A stretch of 64,000 nucleotides of DNA from Panopea generosa (Eukaryota; Mollusca; Bivalvia; Adapedonta; Hiatellidae). The notes beneath the pieces are model-generated. The model had not been told where the DNA came from and searched no databases. It saw only the letters and a list, made by a program, of their open reading frames with translations. Within the stretch, counting starts at the first letter, position 1. Each line of letters opens with the position of its first letter. Positions 58,571 through 64,000 of the stretch are shown in pieces. Where the stretch lies: the NCBI GenBank assembly GCA_029582155.1, contig CM055894.1:29443707-29507706 (forward strand), given 5' to 3'. The position numbers and the translations under genes were made by a program.

Positions 58571-59119
58571 ATGTTCGCCTGTGATGTTTGTAAAAAGGAG
58601 TATAAACGTAAAGATAATATGCTTCGGCACAAGAAAATAATACACGGAGACAATAGTTCCGAGGAAGAGCTGGAGAAAGAAGAACTTACCGACGAATATA
58701 ATACCGACGATTCAGATATGGAATCAGACTCGGATGAAAAGGAATAAACAATAGACCCTTGGTACGACATGGTTGGTTATGCATTAAAATCGCTTCAGCC
58801 CGAGTTCGACAAAATATCATCAGATTTTGTGAACGACGATGAACTGAATGAAAAGCAAGCCAGAAAAAAAGGCATTCAACGAACTATTGCCGAAATACAG
58901 AAAGCTTTTTATCGATAAATATTTATTCAGGGTTTTATGGTTCGATTCGATAAGAAAAGATACCATTCATACTGCTATCAAACGGACAACTAGACAACTG
59001 AAAGAAGAAGACGATTTCGAGAGTGAAGAGTCCTGGAAATACGCAACTAAGAAACGGAAATATCTCTTTGACAAAGTGCTTAAGGAATATAATCCGCCTG
59101 ACATTACCACCAATCGCTA
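58571..59119 (+). pseudogene. C2H2 zinc-finger protein with acidic linker, one stop and one frameshift
   Basis: The start ATG at 58571 gives MFACDVCKKEYKRKDNMLRH then KKIIHG, a single C2H2 finger (C-x2-C-x12-H-x4-H). A Glu/Asp/Ser-rich stretch follows to DSDEKE and TAA at 58745. The same frame continues TIDPWYDMVGYALKSL ... DELNEKQARKK. A one-base change at the A-run near 58862-58868 leads to the next frame (KAFNELLPKYRKLF ... ESWKYATKKRKYLFDKVL), ending with TAA at 59117-59119. Together this would be a protein of ~180 residues. Finger plus acidic linker plus a helical C-terminal region looks like a small multi-copy protein family of invertebrate mobile elements, but I cannot name it. A GTG 12 codons upstream (58535) is an unlikely start. 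Confidence 0.6.
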
Positions 59120-59534
59120 AATTCGTATATAAACATTTGGTATGATGATATTTTCTGTAGGAAAACATAATATTTTTGATGTTTGTTGTTTGTAATTAGT
59201 AGTTATAGCATGAGTTGTCTGAGATTATTTGCATATACATATAAAACGTTCAACTACATCTAATAGATTTGATGATAATTTAATAAAAAAAAAAAAAAAT
59301 AGCAATAATGTGTATTGTATAGTAGTTCATTCATAAGGTAAATTTGTTATTAGCTTTCAAAACACGATACTGTTCAATCAATATGTGTCATATTCAAATA
59401 AAGAATAAAAACTTCAGCACATGTTAGTTGAAATGAAAATTCCGATAAAGTACAAACGACCCACGCACGGACAATTCAAATGTATACTGTGAGGCAAAAG
59501 ATACGCACAGGTATTTATAAAAGCAATGTGAAAA
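59120..59534. other. Sequence between zinc-finger gene and LINE ORF1
   Basis: AT-rich with a poly-A run at about 59285-59299. It may include the 5' UTR of the LINE. Confidence 0.4.
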
Positions 59535-60560
59535 ATGTCTACTAAAGACAAGCGTAAGAGATTAGATGATTCCAGCATTAGTAGCATTAGTGATTGGGAC
59601 AATAGTCTGGAAACAATAGTAGAAAACATAAACTAAGTTGGGAAGAAGCTTAATAAGAAAACTAAAAACAAAAACAAGAATAAAAAGCAGAAAAAAATTG
59701 AACAGATAGAAACTCAAGAAGACAAAATGGCAGAACGACATGAAAGTATGTCTATTGAAAAAAAACTCGATGAAATGAACGAAAAATTAAGTAAAATGCT
59801 GACAAAAGACGATAAAGCCATTTTTAGAGAAATAATAAAAGACATCTTTAGAGAAATGAAAGATCAATTTCTCGAGTCAATCACCAAAAGAGTAGACGTT
59901 CTAGAAGGTGACCTACATGATAAAGTTGTGGAAAATAAAAAGTTAAAAGTCGAACTCGATAAGATGAAAAATGAAATAAACAGTAAAAATGAAGAAATAC
60001 AGAAGGTTAAAGAAGAAGTGAAAGTAGAGTCAGAAAAAAGTAAAGAAAGGCTAAACGACATTGAGCAATACGGACGAAGAAACAACATGCGTATAACGGG
60101 CCTTCAGAACGACGGGCCATATCAAAGTTCACAAGAAACAGCATGGCACGTAACCAATTTTCTAAATGAGAAAATGCAACTTGGGATATCTGTGCACCAA
60201 ATAGATATAGCTCACCGGCTTGGAAAACACACTCCAGGTAAAAATAGACCGATAATTATAAAGTTTGTGTCGCGTCAAGTACAAAGTAACATCTTCTCAC
60301 ATGCAAAACTCCTAAAAAATTCAAAAGTCTACATAAATGAAGACCTGATGCGTCTTAACCAAGAAGTGTTGTCATCAATGCGATTAAAATGTAACGATAA
60401 GATAGAAAGAGCATGGTCTTTTGAGGGCAAACTATACAAAAAAACAAAAGAAGGAAACAAACCAGAAATCGTTTCATACAGTCAGTATGCCACGTGGTTA
60501 AATCTCCCATGGCCGGCAAAGAAGACCTCAGCCGAAGTATTACAAAAGAAGCAAAAGTAA
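59535..60560 (+). pseudogene. L1/Tx1-like LINE ORF1 protein, one in-frame stop
   Basis: The frame starts at ATG 59535 (MSTKDKRKRLDDSSISSISD), has a TAA at about 59634-59636, continues through a Lys-rich segment and is open from 59637 to the stop after KKQK at 60560. The part from ATG 59727 alone encodes 277 residues. Order: a long coiled coil with heptad Leu/Ile/Val and KEEVKVESEKSKERLNDIEQ, then YGRRNNMRITGLQNDGP (start of the RRM-like domain), then DIAHRLG, RPIIIKFVSR, KVYINEDL and WSFEGKLYKK in the C-terminal domain. These are the blocks of the RNA-binding, trimerising ORF1p of L1-related LINEs. Apart from one stop it is intact, so the insertion is fairly young. Confidence 0.82.
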
Positions 60561-60919
60561 ACTTTTCGATACAGTGTAGTATGTGATATAATTATTTTAC
60601 AGTGTCACGCTTTAGGCAAAATATCGGAGGAAAATACCGATTCGGTAACATTTAAACACTTCAAACGGTGTTGTCACAATCTTGATGGACCACCTGTGTT
60701 AAAAATATTGATAGAAAAGTCATTACGGTCAGATACATTTTACAAAGAAAAGGGACATAAATCGTGTATGAGTGTGGTTTAAATACATATGAAGCAACCA
60801 TTATTTTAAATGGTATAAAAACAGCACTATCATAATAAATATAAAAAAAAAAAACACATACCATAATAGACAAAATTTTACGTGGCTTATAAAATAAATG
60901 TAAGCGATGTTTGTATACG

Positions 60920-60924
60920 CTTGG

Positions 60925-60965
<41 letters not shown>
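60920..60965. repeat. (TA)n microsatellite
   Basis: TA dinucleotides with one interruption, between LINE ORF1 and the endonuclease region. Confidence 0.93.
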
Positions 60966-61255
60966 TTATGATAAACAATTTTAAAAATCCGTTTGCTTAT
61001 TTAAACAATGTTGTTAAAAGTATAAACGTAATATTCACAAATATAAATCTTGCGTTTTGTTTTCTGCAAGATTTGTAAAGATGAATATACGTTAGAATGT
61101 GTGTACGATATATGTAATTAATTTCCCCTTTGCAACTCTTTTTATTTCGTTTCGCTAAGAGAAAAAAAGCGGGGAAGATTAAGGAGGACTAAACCAATAA
61201 TTAAGTCAATAGGTTGATACTTTATTTCTGTGCTTGTAATATGGGTGATATCATA

Positions 61256-61435
61256 TTAGTATATGTATGTGTGTATATGTATATGTATGTGTATGTGTAT
61301 AAGTGTATGTATATGTATGTGTATGTATAAGTGTATGTATATGTATATGTGTATATGTATATATATATATATGTCTGTATATATGTATGTGTATGTGTAT
61401 ATGTGTGTATGTATGTATGTGTATGTGTATGTATA

Positions 61436-61478
<43 letters not shown>

Positions 61479-61490
61479 GTTTTAGCCGAT
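61256..61490. repeat. (TATG)n/(TG)n/(TA)n compound microsatellite
   Basis: Interleaved tatgtg, tatg, tg and ta units over ~235 bp, ending in a pure TA run. The frames full of Met-Tyr-Val-Cys across it are low-complexity artefacts. Confidence 0.95.
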
Positions 61491-61539
61491 TATGTGATTG
61501 AAAAACACAGGTACGGCCTAACTACTGAGTAAGTACAAA

Positions 61540-62530
61540 AAAAAAAATAATTATGATTTTGTAACATAATAATTACAAAAAACAGAATAATTATGATTTT
61601 GTAACGTAATAATATGACGACCAGGTAATAAATGTTCATTTACGGGTGCGTGGTAAAATTATGGTTACATGTGTACATGGTTTTATATTATGTAATACAG
61701 ATTAACAATGGTTCTTTGAAATAAAAATTATTTTGTTATGTATCAGCAAATATGGAATGTGACTATCAAAATATTAAAATATAATTACGTGTGTATATGA
61801 GTGTTAGCAAGATAAAGTATGACTATCAATACAATAATGTATAGTCACACATGTGTAATAAGACTTTAGTTATGTAATTATATGTGTTGATAATATATGA
61901 CAATGAACACATATGTAAAATATGGTACGGTTTCATCTGTTAGGGTTTTAAAACAGGTATGTGACAATATAAACATAAGTAAAAATAGGATAAGGTGTAT
62001 CTATTAGACATTTAAAAAATGAAAGGGGACAATTTTGTTAATATGTGTAAGCAAAGATTAAATATGATTATTAATATAATACCCTATGTGTAGAAAATAA
62101 TTTGTTAAGTGGGTATACATGTATGTGCTGATACATGTATTCAAAAAAAGGAGAAATTTTTTTGGTATGTGTAAAAATATGAAACAGGTTATTGATACAG
62201 TTTTTAAAATGTATAAGCACATGAATTTACCATAAAAGAAGATGGAGCTACTATACAATACAAACATAAGTAATTATATGATTCAATTTAACTATTAGAC
62301 ATTTAAAATAACAAAGGAGAAAATATTGGTGAATGTAGGCAAGGTAAAATGTGAACATCAATATAATAATGTATATTCACATATGTACAAACATTTTGTT
62401 ATGTGGGTATACTTTTTGATGTTATGTGACAGTATAAACATATGTAAAATATGATATGGTTTATATACTACGGTTTCTAAACAGAATAACTTTTTGATGT
62501 ACCTTTTGTTATGTGGAAAAAACATATGAC
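61540..62530. repeat. Degenerate tandem repeat between LINE ORF1 and ORF2
   Basis: Diverged copies of a block 'gcaa.at..aatgtgactatcaa.at.ataa' occur near 61746, 61807, 62050 and 62335. A second block, 'acataagtaaa...ctattagacatttaaa', occurs near 61972 and 62265 with a weaker third near 62438. The period is about 290 bp but irregular. No coding capacity is recognised. Confidence 0.6.
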
Positions 62531-63086
62531 ATATGCTGGGTTCTTTTGATAAAATTTTGTTACTGAAAAAAGTATGAAGTCTTTTAAAATGTTTTAGTCC
62601 AAGACTCTATACGAATGTAGAGGGATTTTTGTTAGTAACACAACTTTGTTGTACGTTGTTCATTAAAATGTTTACATATTTATTTGTATACGTATTAATA
62701 CAGACATGGAGTTGGAACCTAAATGATTATCTAAAGTGGGAAAAGGTGTTATATACACAATTAAATAATTATACAATATGAAAATAATTTTAAAGGATTT
62801 AAAAAAAAAAATGTAATAAATTATTTTAAAAACATTATTGCAAATGTCGGACTAAAATTATACGTGGATAAAAAAAAGTAACTGTTATGGAAAAGGCTTA
62901 ACTGTAGCTATAGTTTTATCTCTGTAAAAATATGTTAATCTTATTCACACTAAAACTATATATGACGCTATTATCTTTACTTGTTGACCTACTCCTTTAC
63001 TCGACTTATCTGTTCCTACTGTTTGAATGCTGCAGAAATGCACATAGTGCTGTTGTGAACCGCTTTCTCTTCCTGCTCATGTATAA
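62531..63086. other. AT-rich sequence before the LINE endonuclease
   Basis: Low-complexity A/T-rich sequence; no gene is recognised. Confidence 0.4.
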
Positions 63087-64000
63087 ATGGCTATGGATAT
63101 AAAAGTTTGCACCTTTAACGTGAATGGTGCAGGTGAATATAGGAAAAGACATTAGATTTTCGAATGGTTAAAGCATAATAAATATGACATATGTTTTTTG
63201 CAAGAACTACATTATAAAGAAGAATTTATGGACAAATGGAAACAATAATGGGGAAGCAATGCTTACTTTAGTGGCAATAGTTCAAACAGTACTGGTATAG
63301 GTATCGTATTTAGTTCTAAGATAGTTTTCACTGTTTTAGAATACAAGGAAGTTATTTCTGGGCGAATGCAAGTTTTAAAAAATCACATTAATGAAATGGA
63401 AATAGTTTTAATTAATATTTACGGACCAAATAATGACGACACAGAATTTTTTTTAAGTTTAGAAGATATAATTAAACAATATGAGAATCAGACACTTATA
63501 ATAGGGGGCGATTTCAATACCATAATTGATAATGAAAAAGATAAGAAAAATGGACGAACAAACACTAACAAAAAAAAACAGAGAAAAAATAAATGCTTTA
63601 ATAAATGAATATGATTTAAATGATATTTGGAGAGTTTTTAATACAAACTCGAATCATTATACATGGCATTCAAATCATAAACCGCCAATATTTTGTAGGC
63701 TTGATTATTTTTTAACGTCATCAAACATAATAAACAAAACAACAAAATATAAAATTTCCTCAGGAATCAGATCAGTTCACTCACTAGTATATTTCACGTT
63801 TAGTCCTTTAAATGAACAAAGAGGTCCGGGTTATTTCAAAATCAATAATAGCATTCTTTTAGATAACAACTACCAAAAAAAAATCCGAGATAGTATTATA
63901 TAGCTGAAATAAATAAAGAAGCAAATGCAAATACAAAATGGGAAATTATAAAAGGATCAATAAGAAACGAAACAATAAAATACTCCACTAAATTAAAGAA
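63087..64000 (+). pseudogene. LINE ORF2, APE-type endonuclease, frameshifted and running off the window
   Basis: From ATG 63087 it reads MAMDIKVCTFNVNGAGEYRK and then a stop (63153). It continues CFLQELHYKE, another stop, then GIGIVFSSK, INIYGPNNDD and IIGGDFNTIIDN. A shift near the A-run at 63570-63578 moves to the frame with WRVFNTNSNHYTWHSNHKPP, FCRLDYFLTS and SVHSLVYFTF. These are the APE endonuclease blocks in order: N (FNVNG), QE (FLQE), GDFN, RLDYF and the last His block (usually S-D-H, here SVHS). After a stop at 63901 a further frame continues to the window end, where the reverse transcriptase should follow. It belongs with ORF1 at 59.5 kb by strand, order and type. Confidence 0.82.

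Noticed and set aside
61263-61532. Open frames rich in Met, Tyr, Val, Cys
   Set aside because: Low-complexity translation of a compound microsatellite.

Overview
This is eukaryotic, AT-rich, repeat-dense animal DNA. Exons are short and bounded by GT/AG sites. Several families of tRNA-headed SINEs, mariner, Kolobok-like and DIRS/Ngaro-like elements, a LINE and large satellites are present. The repeat types and the Ig/FN3 receptor exons fit a mollusc, probably a bivalve; this is inference, since no host marker gene is present.

Host-type genes. Two related receptor genes lie on the + strand. Copy 1 occupies about 3.4-10.9 kb and copy 2 about 25.8-38.3 kb. Each reads Ig-like domain(s), fibronectin III domain, transmembrane segment, micro-exon, then two tail exons with paired YxxL motifs (YTDL/YGNL in copy 1, YDNL/YENL in copy 2). 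Exon phases agree between the copies, which is what identifies the tiny tail exons. Both copies carry lesions (stops, one-base shifts, an internal deletion), so they are pseudogenes, have sequence errors, or are partly rescued by splicing. A paired splice donor and a micro-exon with an in-frame stop occur in both copies and suggest a short-tail/long-tail switch.

Mobile DNA, left to right. A ~410 bp tandem repeat with an inverted block lies at 1.35-2.33 kb. A ~0.87 kb fold-back element lies at 7.3-8.2 kb. A THAP-zinc-finger/Kolobok-type transposase gene runs from 15.2 to 21.4 kb on + and faces a broken P2X7-like cysteine-rich gene on - (22.9-23.2 kb). The outer edges of this pair carry similar CRE/ETS promoter-like sequence. 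SINEs lie at 10.0, 16.3, 17.7, 18.7, 21.9, 22.7, 27.9 and 29.5 kb. Mariner remnants lie at 29.7 (-), 36.3 (+) and 53.4 kb (+).

40.0-50.4 kb looks like one large, decayed tyrosine-recombinase-type retroelement read on the - strand. It has SGNH-hydrolase-like, gag-like, RT and RNase H pieces, bordered by repeats ordered A1 ... B1-A2 ... B2, the split-direct-repeat layout of Ngaro elements. It is interrupted by a ~3.9 kb satellite of ~81-88 bp units and followed by a ~610 bp higher-order repeat. The right end (57.8-64.0 kb) holds a ~298 bp tandem repeat, a broken C2H2 zinc-finger gene, and an L1/Tx1-like LINE whose ORF1 and endonuclease are separated by ~2.5 kb of microsatellite and degenerate repeat. 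The rest is AT-rich sequence in which I see no gene.
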